55,482 nt of DNA from Ktedonobacterales bacterium (GTDB lineage: Bacteria; Chloroflexota; Ktedonobacteria; Ktedonobacterales; Ktedonobacteraceae). This document shows, one piece after another, positions 46,369 to 54,635 of this stretch (position 1 is the first letter of the stretch; each line of letters begins with the position of its first letter). The notes beneath the pieces are model-generated. The model did no database searches. It saw nothing but the letters and a program-made list of their open reading frames with translations, and was not told the origin of the DNA. Made by a program: the position numbers and the translations under genes. The stretch spans positions 1-55,482 of the forward strand of contig DAIDJF010000037.1 in NCBI GenBank assembly GCA_027451525.1, given 5' to 3'.

Positions 46369-47427
46369 CTAGAAGAGACCAACCCAGGGGGGTGTATCTG
46401 CTGTTGCCTCGCGTGGCTCTGTATGCTGCGTCTTTACTTCATCCGTAACTACATGTTTCATTGTAGCCCGTGCTGGTCTCACGATTAAGAGCGGCAATTT
46501 CGTTACGCTGAGTACGCGCTCTGTGATACTCCCAAGCACCCAGCGTTGTGGGCCGCTACGTCCATGTGTCGCCATTGCAATCACATCACTGGCCGAAATT
46601 TTTTCTGTCTCCTCGCCTGACTCTGCGATACTGATCAATGTATCAGCGACATCATTGCCAATGATGACTGAGGATGTGATAGTCAATTGCAGTTTAGCCA
46701 ATTCGCCCTCTTTAAAACGCTGTGTAACGCTTTGCAGGTACGCTTTGGCTCCAGCAACCATTCTTTCCCGTTCGGCTGTAATCAGGTCTTTGAAACCATC
46801 GTAGACGCTATCTGGCGCGATAGGTAACACGCGCGTAAGATGTAGCTCACCATGTACTGGAGCCGAGAGCGCAGCACTGAGCAATGCCGCCGGTTCTAGC
46901 GTAGCTTCCGCTAGCTCGGAGCCATCCAGTGTCACCATAATCCGTACCGGGCGTACGCCTTCGGGATGTAGGTTGCTCAACGTGCCCGTTCCTTGCCGTA
47001 AAATGACTACTGGGATTGGGCTATGTCGTGCTATTTTCTGCGATGTGCTGCCAAGTGCCCAGCGTCTCACACGTGTATCGCCATGACTGCACATAATAAT
47101 CAGATCAGCGTGTTGCTCTTCCGCAACAGGAAAGATGGAATGCGCTGGTTCACCCGGTATCACTTCCCTACTGGTCGTAATCCCTTGTAATGCTTCGGAG
47201 GCAATCAAGCCATCAAGGTACTCTTTTGCCTTCTCAAGATCAGCTTCTAGTGCGGCCTGCATCATCCCTGGTGACTCCATAGAGTACCATGCAAAATCAA
47301 TGGGGGCAGTGACGACGCGCAACAACACTAGAGAGGCTCCAGTTGAACGCGCAACCCTTGCTGCAACTGGTAGAGCCTGTTCTGCTCGCTTAGAACCATC
47401 AAGGGGAACGAGAATCTTTTGGAACAT
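46369..47427 (-). CDS. Tandem-domain universal stress protein (second copy)
   Basis: The 352-residue protein has two UspA domains like the 40068 gene. The first ATP motif (SHGDTRVRRWALGSTSQKIA) has Arg in place of the second glycine, so nucleotide binding there may be altered. The second (THGRSGPQRWVLGSITERVL) is intact. It is read from P7 about 38 nt upstream, with AAAGGA before the ATG, and is followed by the alcohol dehydrogenase gene. Confidence 0.92.
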   Translation of the reverse strand: MFQKILVPLDGSKRAEQALPVAARVARSTGASLVLLRVVTAPIDFAWYSMESPGMMQAALEADLEKAKEYLDGLIASEALQGITTSREVIPGEPAHSIFPVAEEQHADLIIMCSHGDTRVRRWALGSTSQKIARHSPIPVVILRQGTGTLSNLHPEGVRPVRIMVTLDGSELAEATLEPAALLSAALSAPVHGELHLTRVLPIAPDSVYDGFKDLITAERERMVAGAKAYLQSVTQRFKEGELAKLQLTITSSVIIGNDVADTLISIAESGEETEKISASDVIAMATHGRSGPQRWVLGSITERVLSVTKLPLLIVRPARATMKHVVTDEVKTQHTEPREATADTPPWVGLF

Positions 47428-47471
47428 CGTTGTATTCCTTTCTCCAGTGTTTCAATAGTTCTTGTACATGT

Positions 47472-47536
47472 AGCATAGACTTCGAAGGTCACATCTATAT
47501 CACGCTTTTCATGGGTGATATCACGCCCCTATCACA
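47472..47536 (-). promoter_or_regulatory. Tandem GTGA-box promoter P7 (usp-adh operon)
   Basis: Minus strand: TGTGA (47536-47532), CGTGA (47525-47521), CGTGA (47504-47500), TGTGA (47493-47489), 11 nt, TATGCT (47477-47472). All four boxes are perfect YGTGA. Forms a divergent pair with P8 in the same 250-bp gap. Confidence 0.82.
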
Positions 47537-47573
47537 TGCTCTATGGCTTGCTTGCGTTGTGTTGTTCTTGTAT

Positions 47574-47638
47574 CGTGACCGTTTTGTGATTGATCCCTGC
47601 TGTGTTGTGAGCTACGTGTGATAGCAAGCCTTTATGTT
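47574..47638 (+). promoter_or_regulatory. Tandem GTGA-box promoter P8 (PIG-L deacetylase)
   Basis: CGTGA (47574-47578), TGTGA (47585-47589), TGTGA (47606-47610), TGTGA (47617-47621), 11 nt, TATGTT (47633-47638). All four boxes are perfect. The start codon is at 47678, giving a leader of about 33 nt. Confidence 0.82.
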
Positions 47639-47677
47639 CCCTTTAGGATCTAAATAAATCACAGAGGGAAGAATAGT

Positions 47678-48409
47678 ATGGAACAGAAGACATATGATAT
47701 CCTGGTGTTTGCCGCGCATCCTGATGACGCCGAAGTGCAGATGGGCGGGACAATAGCCAAAATGAGCGATCAAGGAGCGCGTGTACTCATCGTCGATTTT
47801 TGTAATGGCGAACCTGCCGACTATGCTGAACCCGGTGTGCGTACTCAACAGGCTATGCATGCCGCACACATCCTGGGCGCAGATCGTATCTTGCTTGATG
47901 AACAAGATCGCCTGATCCAGGATACGATTGCTCTGCGTCTAAAGCTGGCTCGTCTCATTCGCCTGTACAGACCACGCATCGTTTTTGGCACAGCAGAGGC
48001 AACGGTTCACCCAGATCATACAGCTGTACAACCACTGGTAACAGCGGCAGTTTTTTATGCACGTTTGCAAAATTGGGGCCAAGTTCCCGGCGGCGAACTG
48101 CTGGCGGATAGCACGCCCTGGGTAGTCGAACGCCTGTTTTTCCCTCACTGTAAAATGGAGCCGCTGTGGGGCAAAGATATTGATTTTGCTGTTGATGTGA
48201 GTGCAACCTATGAACGCAAGAAGCGCGCTCTGGCAGAATATCAATCAATCTTTCATGTGGAGACGGGTGACCAACTACTTGAACTGTACGAAGCGGAAGA
48301 TCAGCATATGGGCCACTACTTTGGTGTGCGTCATGCTGAAACGTTCAAAGCGCAAAGCCCCTTATTGGTGAGTGACCCGACTGTCTTCTTGCCCGGTTTG
48401 CATGGATAA
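47678..48409 (+). CDS. PIG-L family deacetylase (BshB/MshB-like)
   Basis: The 243-residue protein has the PIG-L metal motif AAHPDDAEVQMGG and the later HPDHTAV. This family removes N-acetyl groups from glucosaminyl compounds (bacillithiol and mycothiol precursors among others). The length and AHPDDAE opening fit the BshB1-like group, but the thiol pathway is not shown here. It is read from P8, and a strong terminator follows. AGAGGGAAG precedes the ATG. Confidence 0.9.
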   Translation: MEQKTYDILVFAAHPDDAEVQMGGTIAKMSDQGARVLIVDFCNGEPADYAEPGVRTQQAMHAAHILGADRILLDEQDRLIQDTIALRLKLARLIRLYRPRIVFGTAEATVHPDHTAVQPLVTAAVFYARLQNWGQVPGGELLADSTPWVVERLFFPHCKMEPLWGKDIDFAVDVSATYERKKRALAEYQSIFHVETGDQLLELYEAEDQHMGHYFGVRHAETFKAQSPLLVSDPTVFLPGLHG

Positions 48410-48427
48410 ACTATGCTCATCGTGAAC

Positions 48428-48467
48428 AAGAGCGGCCCTGCTACCTGTCAGGCCGCTCTTTTCTATT
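48428..48467 (+). terminator. Intrinsic terminator after the PIG-L gene
   Basis: AAGAGCGGCC (48428-48437) and GGCCGCTCTT (48451-48460) form a perfect 10-bp GC-rich stem with a 13-nt loop, followed by TTCTATT. Confidence 0.88.
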
Positions 48468-48530
48468 ATTGCCCCTGTGTTACCTCTCATCAAAAACCCC
48501 TCTCAGTGGGTTTTTCCCCGTCACAAATGC

Positions 48531-48595
48531 TGTAAAGTGTTTGTGACATTTTTTCTCTTTCGCGTGATAGGGATGTGATGTTTATCACATAAGCT
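48531..48595 (+). promoter_or_regulatory. Tandem GTGA-box promoter P9 (NAD(P)H oxidoreductase operon)
   Basis: TGTAA (48531-48535), TGTGA (48542-48546), CGTGA (48563-48567), TGTGA (48574-48578), 11 nt, TAAGCT (48590-48595). The start codon is at 48663. The proximal region also reads as TGTGATGTTTATCACA, an apparent CRP-type palindrome, but its right arm lies inside the 11-nt spacer. Confidence 0.75.
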
Positions 48596-48662
48596 ACACA
48601 GCAGTGAAACATTTCCTGAGAACATCATCAGGGAGATCAAGTGTTTCTGAAAGGAGGTCAGG

Positions 48663-50639
48663 ATGGCCTATCGCTTTTCGGTAAATCAGCAATCATGTAT
48701 TAACTGTGGAATATGTATGGACCTTTGTCCGGTACGTTGTCTCGATATGACTCGTCCGTCGGGTGATGGTGAGATTGGTGATGTGGAAGCGCGCAAAAGT
48801 CCAATTCCGGGCGAATGGGCCGAGCGTTCCTGGATGATGCTTGTACCAACACAAGTTGCGTCGTGTGTTGGGTGTCAGGTTTGTGTACAGGAATGTCCGA
48901 CCAATGCGATTACGATTGAGAGTGGTAAAAAACAGCTTACCTACGCGAAGCGTGGTCCGCTTTCGTACCTGCCCGTGGAGGATGGCTGGCAATCATTAAA
49001 CGCCTATACGCGAGCTACGCCAGAAGAGCCGGGTGAGGCTCCCTGGGGTGAAGAGCATGAATGGCATGTGGCGGAACGTCGTGATGTGTGGCAGACCTGG
49101 CGTACCTGGCTTGGAGATCGTAAAGAGGATTTACGCGCACCCTGTCAGGCAGCATGCCCAGTTGGGACAAATGCTGGTTTATATGTCAGTTTAATTGCAG
49201 AAGGCCGCTATGATGAGGCATTGCATGTTGCCTCTGAGCCAAATCCCTTCCCTGTCATTTGTGGACGTGTGTGTACGGCTCCATGTGAAGATGCCTGCCG
49301 ACGTGGTGAGTTTGATGAGCCTATCGCAATCCGTGATCTCAAGCGTTTCGCAACCGATCATGGGATGCCGCTGAAACGTCGGGTCAAGCCCGCGAAACAA
49401 CAATATAAAGAGAAGGTGGCGATTGTCGGGGCGGGTCCAACGGGTTTAAGTGCAGCATATTATCTGGCACGCCGTGGCTATCGTGTGACTGTTTTTGATG
49501 CCATGCCTGTCGCTGGTGGCATGATGGCAATTGGTATTCCTGATTATCGTCTCCCACGTGCCGAATTGAATCGCGATATCGATGCGATTTGCGCGCTCGG
49601 TGTCGAGTTGCGTCTCAATACCGCTATAGGGCGCGACATCAATCTGGATGACTTGCGTGAAACATATGACGCCGTTCTGCTAGCGGTTGGCGCGCAACGT
49701 AGCCAACGTTTGGGTATCCCTGGTGAGTTGGAGCTAAAAGGGGTTATTCCGGCGACTACATTCTTGAAAGATTTCAACCTGAACAACGATACGCATGTAG
49801 ATGGTGATGTGGCTGTTGTAGGTGGTGGTAGTACAGCTCTGGATGCGGCCCGCTCGGCCTTGCGTGCAGGCGCGAAATCTGTCCATATTCTCTATCGTCG
49901 TAGCCGTGCTGAGATGCCTGCTCAACATGAAGAGGTACGTGCAGCCCTTGAAGAAGGCATTCAACTTCATGAACTGGCCGCACCCGTGCAACTCCATGGC
50001 ACGAATGGTCAGCTGAGCAGTATTCAATGCGTGCGCATGAAATTGGATCAGCCCGATGAAAAAGGACGGCGTCGCCCTGTCCCTGTTGAGGGTTCCGATT
50101 TCGAGATGGCGGTCACAACAGTCCTGGTGGCTATCGGTGAAGCTCCTGATCCGTCCTTCCTGCCAGAGGGAACCAGCGTACAGGTGGCGGCGTGGGGTGG
50201 TTTGCTTGTCAACAAAGAGTCGCTGGCAACCGGAGCGGAAGGCATTTTCGCCGCTGGTGACGTAACGTATGGTCCTAAGACGGTTATCCATGCCGCTGCT
50301 GATGGACGTAAAGCGGCCCGCTCTATCCATGCTTACTTGCGCAAATTCTCGTTACGTGGTGTCAAAGAAATGCCCGATGACGAATTTGAAACAGCATCAC
50401 CGCTTCCTGCGGGTGGGCGTATCACCCTGGATTTGCGTCCAACACCACGAGCCGAAATGCCTTTGGAGGGCAGTAATGCGGCGCGGGATCGCTCCATTGA
50501 GTTCGCAAAAGGCCTTACTGAAGAGCAGGCTCGTCACGAGGCAAGTCGTTGCCTGCGTTGTGATCTGGCCTACCTGTGTCCAACTATTCAAACAATTACC
50601 CCTGAGACAGTTGCAGGGAAACAAACAGTCCGTTCGTAA
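48663..50639 (+). CDS. Fe-S/FAD NAD(P)H:ferredoxin-type oxidoreductase (GltD/NfnB-like with N-terminal ferredoxin)
   Basis: The 658-residue protein starts with a two-cluster ferredoxin domain: CINCGICMDLCPVRCLDM and CVGCQVCVQECPTNAI. A GltD-type Fe-S/helical domain follows (CQAACPVGTNAGLYVSLIAE, GRVCTAPCEDACRRGEFDEP), then FAD (AIVGAGPTGLSAAYYLARRG) and NAD(P) (VAVVGGGSTALDAARSALRAG) domains with GEGIFAAGDVTYGP-like closure. The architecture is that of GltD/NfnB-type dehydrogenases that pass electrons between NAD(P)H and ferredoxin or a partner. No glutamate-synthase large subunit is nearby, and two small membrane proteins follow, so it may donate to a membrane partner. AAAGGAGGT precedes the ATG. 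Confidence 0.9.
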   Translation: MAYRFSVNQQSCINCGICMDLCPVRCLDMTRPSGDGEIGDVEARKSPIPGEWAERSWMMLVPTQVASCVGCQVCVQECPTNAITIESGKKQLTYAKRGPLSYLPVEDGWQSLNAYTRATPEEPGEAPWGEEHEWHVAERRDVWQTWRTWLGDRKEDLRAPCQAACPVGTNAGLYVSLIAEGRYDEALHVASEPNPFPVICGRVCTAPCEDACRRGEFDEPIAIRDLKRFATDHGMPLKRRVKPAKQQYKEKVAIVGAGPTGLSAAYYLARRGYRVTVFDAMPVAGGMMAIGIPDYRLPRAELNRDIDAICALGVELRLNTAIGRDINLDDLRETYDAVLLAVGAQRSQRLGIPGELELKGVIPATTFLKDFNLNNDTHVDGDVAVVGGGSTALDAARSALRAGAKSVHILYRRSRAEMPAQHEEVRAALEEGIQLHELAAPVQLHGTNGQLSSIQCVRMKLDQPDEKGRRRPVPVEGSDFEMAVTTVLVAIGEAPDPSFLPEGTSVQVAAWGGLLVNKESLATGAEGIFAAGDVTYGPKTVIHAAADGRKAARSIHAYLRKFSLRGVKEMPDDEFETASPLPAGGRITLDLRPTPRAEMPLEGSNAARDRSIEFAKGLTEEQARHEASRCLRCDLAYLCPTIQTITPETVAGKQTVRS

Positions 50640-50659
50640 AACGCGAAGGAGGTACATCC

Positions 50660-51292
50660 ATGTCACCGAATGATCTTACCAATGCAATCATCACAGGTAT
50701 CAACGCTGGTGGTGAGCAATTTCTTGAAGGAACAATGGCGGCAGTATTGCCGATTATCTGGCTGGCTATGCTTGGTTTGCACCTGGGGCGTCCATATATT
50801 CTGGATATGATTGATCGTTTTACCTTGCGCTTGGGTGCAGACTTGCTCTGGCTGATCTATGCCGCCCTGCGTGACATCCTCATCATCTCCGGTGTGATTA
50901 TGAGTTTCATGTTTTTCTTCCCGGACGTGGTTATTACCGACCAGTTGCCATTGACGGGCGGTCTGGCAGCGGCTTCTCTGTTTGCCGCATTGCTGGTCAA
51001 ACTGATGGGCGATCCCGATCATAACCTGCGTGATTATCGTTTGACAAGCGTGTTTCTTGCCATTGGCGCGCTCTTCTACTTTGTGCCTTATATTCTTGGC
51101 GTACAGGCCAATGCCATCGCTCAGGGGCCTTTCCAGAATATTAGTAACTTCCTGGTGACGAATTCAAATCCAACCTGGGCTGTGAATATCGGCTATGTGT
51201 CAGTTGTGTTGCTGGCAATCATGGGTGCTTGGGCTGCGATCTACTCTGTACGCACAGGTGGACGCCCAGAAGCTCCAGAAGCCAATGCGTAA
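50660..51292 (+). CDS. Five-helix membrane protein of unknown function, paralogue 1
   Basis: The 210-residue protein has five predicted membrane helices. Its shared core with the next gene is LHLGRPYILDMIDRF, LRLGADLLWLIYAALRD, FFFPDVV, LPLTGGLAAASLFAALLVKL and an acidic loop before YRLTSVFLAIGALFYF. No heme-binding His pair or other cofactor motif is apparent. No known family is recognised. It begins 20 bp after the oxidoreductase with a perfect AAGGAGGT site, so it is part of the same operon and is a candidate membrane partner. Confidence 0.75.
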   Translation: MSPNDLTNAIITGINAGGEQFLEGTMAAVLPIIWLAMLGLHLGRPYILDMIDRFTLRLGADLLWLIYAALRDILIISGVIMSFMFFFPDVVITDQLPLTGGLAAASLFAALLVKLMGDPDHNLRDYRLTSVFLAIGALFYFVPYILGVQANAIAQGPFQNISNFLVTNSNPTWAVNIGYVSVVLLAIMGAWAAIYSVRTGGRPEAPEANA

Positions 51293-51415
51293 TTGAGCAA
51301 CTCGTCACGCGCTCTTGTGCGCAACGATGAGCATACTGACGGTCTTTGTTGATGTAGAACTAGCAATCCTTCTGCCGCAGAGCAGAGATTTCAAGAATAA
51401 TGAGGAGCCAAATCC

Positions 51416-52072
51416 ATGAAACCTACCGATGTTTCTAACGCTATTATGCAAGCCCTGGTCCAGGGCGGCTCACAATGGATGGTGAGTACCATCGTTGCAT
51501 TCCTACCCGTCTTGTGGACAATGGCACTGATGCTTCATCTGGGGCGTCCATATGTAGTGCGCACGTTGCGCCGCTGCGGTCTGCGCCTAGGTGCTGATGT
51601 GTGGTGGATGTCCTATCTGCTGATGCGCGATGCGCTGATGCTGATCACCTTTGCCCTGAGCTGGGTCTTTTTCCTGCCAAATCTGGTCGCCAATGCCGCT
51701 TTGCCTTTGACTGGTCCGCTGGCTGCATTGTTCTTGCTGCTCGCCCTTGCTGTCAAACTCTCACGGCGTGTTGATGACGATATTCAAGCTTATCGCCTCT
51801 CGACTATCCTGCTTGTGATTGGTGCAACACTTTACTATGGACCACTGGTCTTTGCAGTTGAGGCCACAAGTCAGAGTGCTTTGGCTGGTTTCGGAGCTTT
51901 CTTCACCAGTAACCAGAATCCGATGGTTGCCTTGTGGATCATGTGGATCTCGCTGGTTGGTGTTGGTATCATTGCGGCCTGGCTCTTTGGACGCGCATGG
52001 CTATCTGCCAATCGCGCCATGGGTCGTCGCCTTGAGGCCAGCAAAGCTGAGCCAAAGGCTGCTCTCCAATAA
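51416..52072 (+). CDS. Five-helix membrane protein of unknown function, paralogue 2
   Basis: The 218-residue protein is a diverged tandem copy of the 50660 gene: LHLGRPYVVRTL, LRLGADVWWMSYLLMRDA, FFLPNLV, LPLTGPLAALFLLLALAVKL and YRLSTILLVIGATLYYG. The conserved charged residues inside membrane stretches (Arg-Asp after helix 2) may be functional. It is read from the same operon after a 123-bp gap with no clear element. GAGGAG precedes the ATG. A strong terminator comes after it. Confidence 0.75.
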   Translation: MKPTDVSNAIMQALVQGGSQWMVSTIVAFLPVLWTMALMLHLGRPYVVRTLRRCGLRLGADVWWMSYLLMRDALMLITFALSWVFFLPNLVANAALPLTGPLAALFLLLALAVKLSRRVDDDIQAYRLSTILLVIGATLYYGPLVFAVEATSQSALAGFGAFFTSNQNPMVALWIMWISLVGVGIIAAWLFGRAWLSANRAMGRRLEASKAEPKAALQ

Positions 52073-52087
52073 AAGATGCACATACTT

Positions 52088-52127
52088 AAAGAGGAGTTGC
52101 ATACAATATATGCAATCCCTCTTTTTT
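52088..52127 (+). terminator. Intrinsic terminator of the oxidoreductase operon
   Basis: AAAGAGG-A-GTTGCATA (52088-52103) pairs with TATGCAAT-C-CCTCTTT (52109-52124), followed by more T. One mismatch and one wobble in a 16-bp stem. Confidence 0.85.
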
Positions 52128-52152
52128 TGTTTCCGTGCTAAACATGTGCAAG

Positions 52153-52950
52153 CTATAGATGAATATGTAAAGCATTCAGGTTGATATAAAGCATGTAGAT
52201 GGCTACCCCCAGTACCAGCACAGCAAAGATGCGTGTCAATGCCGTTTTTTGTGTTCCCAGAACCATTGCTAAGCGCGCGCCAACGAGCCCACCAAGAATA
52301 CCGCCTATCAGATATTCGCCAACAATCAGCCAGTTTACTAAACCTGAAAGCGCGTAGGTAATTGCGGTCGTTGTTCCAAAGGCTCCAACCGAGAGCAGCG
52401 AAGATCCGATAGCATTAATCATCGGCATCCCCGTCGCGAAAATGAGACCGGGCACGATCAGAAAGCCTCCGCCGATGCCAAAGAAACCAGAGAGCAAGCC
52501 AACAGCCAGACTGACAGGCACGATACGCGCAACCATCAACCAGCCAGAATGTGTGGGAACATGCGATGATAGCTTGCGTGGGCGCAGCATGAATATGACG
52601 ACAACGATCATCAATAAGGCAAACAGAAAGAGGAGTTGTGTGCTGGGAAAAACCTTACCAATCTGTGCTCCTAGTGCGGCACCTGCTGCTCCTACAAGCG
52701 CGAAGATCAGGGCGGGTTTCCAACGCACGTTGCCCGCGCGCCAATGAGGAATGAGGTTTGCATATGCGGTCAGAGCGACCGCAAGGGCTGTTGTGCCTAT
52801 GACAACATGGGGATTATGATATCCCACAAAATAGAGTAGCAGTGGAACCGCGAGAATTGAGCCACCACCGCCAATCAGGCCCAACGAGAAACCAACCAAT
52901 GTTCCTGAAATGACAACCAATATTTGCTGAAGCAACGTTAATGTACCCAT
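52153..52950 (-). CDS. TauE/SafE (TSUP) family sulfite/organosulfur exporter
   Basis: The 265-residue protein has two repeats of the TSUP membrane unit: SLGLIGGGGSILAVPLLLYFVG near the start and GFFGIGGGFLIVPGLIF in the second half, with about eight helices. The family exports sulfite, sulfoacetate or other sulfur anions. It is the last gene of the ArsR-controlled leftward operon with rhodanese and DUF302 genes. GAGGAA precedes the ATG. Confidence 0.9.
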   Translation of the reverse strand: MGTLTLLQQILVVISGTLVGFSLGLIGGGGSILAVPLLLYFVGYHNPHVVIGTTALAVALTAYANLIPHWRAGNVRWKPALIFALVGAAGAALGAQIGKVFPSTQLLFLFALLMIVVVIFMLRPRKLSSHVPTHSGWLMVARIVPVSLAVGLLSGFFGIGGGFLIVPGLIFATGMPMINAIGSSLLSVGAFGTTTAITYALSGLVNWLIVGEYLIGGILGGLVGARLAMVLGTQKTALTRIFAVLVLGVAIYMLYINLNALHIHL

Positions 52951-53105
52951 GTGCCTGTTTCCTCTAGTCGCTTTTTAAGCCTCTTATAACGTGATTTACT
53001 CAAATTTTATGTGTACAATATACAAACAATAAAAGAAGAAAAGGCGAGTTTACCATTTTGTCTGCCTCTTGGAAACTCACCTTTCTTATCGGATTGCTCA
53101 TGGAC

Positions 53106-53444
53106 CTACTTTTTGACGGGCAAATGTTTCCAGGTCCAACTCATCATGCCGCCAGTCATACTGCTTACCTGTGGAAAGCCCGCCTGCTGCAAGACTCGTG
53201 CTGCCATCGCGCTACGATGTCCACTGCGGCACACGGTGATGATCTCTTTGCCGGGGTTCAACTCATGCGTGCGTTTTGCCAGACTACCCAGAGGGATATG
53301 TTTGGCTCCCGCAATATGACCATCGCGCCACTCGTGCTGCTCACGCACATCGACGATAACTGCTCCCGCCTTCTGACGGCTCTGCGTCTCTTCTGGCGTA
53401 ACCTCTGCAACACTAGACCTGTTAAACAAATTGCGCAAAAACAT
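53106..53444 (-). CDS. Rhodanese-like sulfurtransferase
   Basis: The 112-residue protein is a single rhodanese domain: VTPEETQSRQKAGAVIVDVREQHEWRDGHIAGAKHIPLG (in two motifs), the active loop CRSGHRS with its catalytic Cys, then GGMMSW. It moves sulfane sulfur between donors and acceptors. It lies 155 bp before the exporter gene in an ArsR-led operon, next to DUF302, which suggests a sulfide or polysulfide detoxification unit. Confidence 0.9.
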   Translation of the reverse strand: MFLRNLFNRSSVAEVTPEETQSRQKAGAVIVDVREQHEWRDGHIAGAKHIPLGSLAKRTHELNPGKEIITVCRSGHRSAMAARVLQQAGFPQVSSMTGGMMSWTWKHLPVKK

Positions 53445-53525
53445 GGATATTTCCTCTATTGCATGATCTTCAATGGGCAGAATACTCTTGCCTGGACAGT
53501 CAAAGGATTGAATGACTTGAAAAAT

Positions 53526-53948
53526 TTATGCGCGATTGCGTGTCTCAAGCGTTGCAACCACGCGCTGTAGACGCTGGCGCGCCTCGTTGGCAATGCTCTG
53601 CATCTGTTCGTTGCTCACAACGCCAAGCATGGCCTGGGGGTCAACTATTTCTACACGGCTCTGCTCACCCTGTGCGCGCACGACGACGTTGCAGGGTAGG
53701 AGCAAACCGACTTCCGGCTCAATCTCCAGTGCGCGATGCGCCAGTGGCGGATTGCACGCTCCTAGAATGGCGTATGGCTCCATCTCCGCTCCCAACTTCT
53801 CCTTCATCGTTTTGCGCACGTCAATCTCTGTCAGTACGCCAAACCCTTCTGTTTTGAGGGCTTCTTTTACCTGTAAAATCGCAGTTTCATACGCAACTGG
53901 AAGCGTTGTACCAAAGCCATATGCTGTTTGAAATGCTTGCGAACTCAT
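53526..53948 (-). CDS. DUF302 protein
   Basis: The 140-residue protein matches the DUF302 pattern: AYETAILQVKEALKTEGFGVLTEIDV, YAILGACNPPLAHRAL and LLPCNVVVRAQGEQ, with a Cys in each of the last two. The function is unknown; members commonly accompany rhodanese and sulfur genes. It is the third gene of the ArsR operon. An AAGGAAA site is upstream. Confidence 0.85.
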   Translation of the reverse strand: MSSQAFQTAYGFGTTLPVAYETAILQVKEALKTEGFGVLTEIDVRKTMKEKLGAEMEPYAILGACNPPLAHRALEIEPEVGLLLPCNVVVRAQGEQSRVEIVDPQAMLGVVSNEQMQSIANEARQRLQRVVATLETRNRA

Positions 53949-54039
53949 GGTTTTTTCCTTGTGCTGTTCTATAACTTGAACTTGTGATACTCTGTCTGCT
54001 CATGTCAGGAAGAAGCGACCGCTTCTAGCGACGTATGCT

Positions 54040-54237
54040 TCACCCACCAGTAGGGGCGCACGATGCCGCATTGCTCGTTGAGGATGATGGCCCTGCTGTC
54101 GCAAATGTGGAAATTTGGCGGCGCGTCTCGCTTGTGCCGCACTTGGGGCAGGTTATGCCTGTTTGCCCAGCGCGAAAAGAGACGAGGCGTTCAAAACGTT
54201 CATTGCATTGTGTGCAGCGGTACTCGTAAATGGGCAA
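54040..54237 (-). CDS. FmdB-type zinc-ribbon protein
   Basis: The 65-residue protein starts MPIYEYRCTQCNERFERL and has a second CPKCG pair, the zinc ribbon of FmdB/putative regulatory proteins. The start codon is TTG (54237), decided by AGGAGG at 54245-54250 inside the end of arsR. The Ser/Ala-rich tail contains one more Cys. It is the second gene of the operon. Confidence 0.82.
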   Translation of the reverse strand: MPIYEYRCTQCNERFERLVSFRAGQTGITCPKCGTSETRRQISTFATAGPSSSTSNAASCAPTGG

Positions 54238-54240
54238 AGG

Positions 54241-54618
54241 TCAGTCCTCCTTGAATGTTGGCGTTGATAGGCTTGAATTGGCTGCCAATGCAAACATCTC
54301 CGCCAAATTGCCTTGTTGTGTCAATTGTTGTAACAGTAGCTCGCGTGTAATGCGACAGGCCTCTAGAATGCGTGGGTCATTGAGCGAATAATGCATCTCC
54401 GTGCCTACCCGTTCGGCTCGCACGATCTCGCGCTGGCGCATCATCGCAAGATGCTGACTAATTTTGGCCTGCCGCTGGCCTGTAGCCTCTACCAGAGCCT
54501 TTACAGCCTTTGGGCCATCACCAAGCAGGTAGAGAATTTCCAGGCGCGTCGGGTCTGCGAGCGTCATGCAGAGTTCGGCCTGCAAGCGAAAAATCTGTCG
54601 TTCCTGTTCTCGTTCCAT
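54241..54618 (-). CDS. ArsR-family repressor with two cysteines
   Basis: The 125-residue protein has an ArsR winged helix: ADPTRLEILYLLGDGPKAVKALVEATGQRQAKISQHLAMM. Cys17 lies just before it (LCMTLADP) and Cys88 in the C-terminal helix (LEACRITREL). Sensors of this family use two Cys in such places for metals or persulfides (BigR/SqrR). The ATG at 54618 has GAGGTG upstream; an earlier in-frame ATG at 54690 lies on the promoter and would put the operator inside the gene. It probably controls its own operon. Confidence 0.85.
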   Translation of the reverse strand: MEREQERQIFRLQAELCMTLADPTRLEILYLLGDGPKAVKALVEATGQRQAKISQHLAMMRQREIVRAERVGTEMHYSLNDPRILEACRITRELLLQQLTQQGNLAEMFALAANSSLSTPTFKED

Positions 54619-54635
54619 CGTATTCACCTCACTGA

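Noticed and set aside
48574..48589. CRP/FNR palindrome TGTGATGTTTATCACA
   Set aside because: The left half is the proximal box of P9, at the same place as in the other promoters, and the right half falls in its 11-nt spacer, which varies elsewhere. None of the other eight promoters has this inverted form, so it is probably coincidental.
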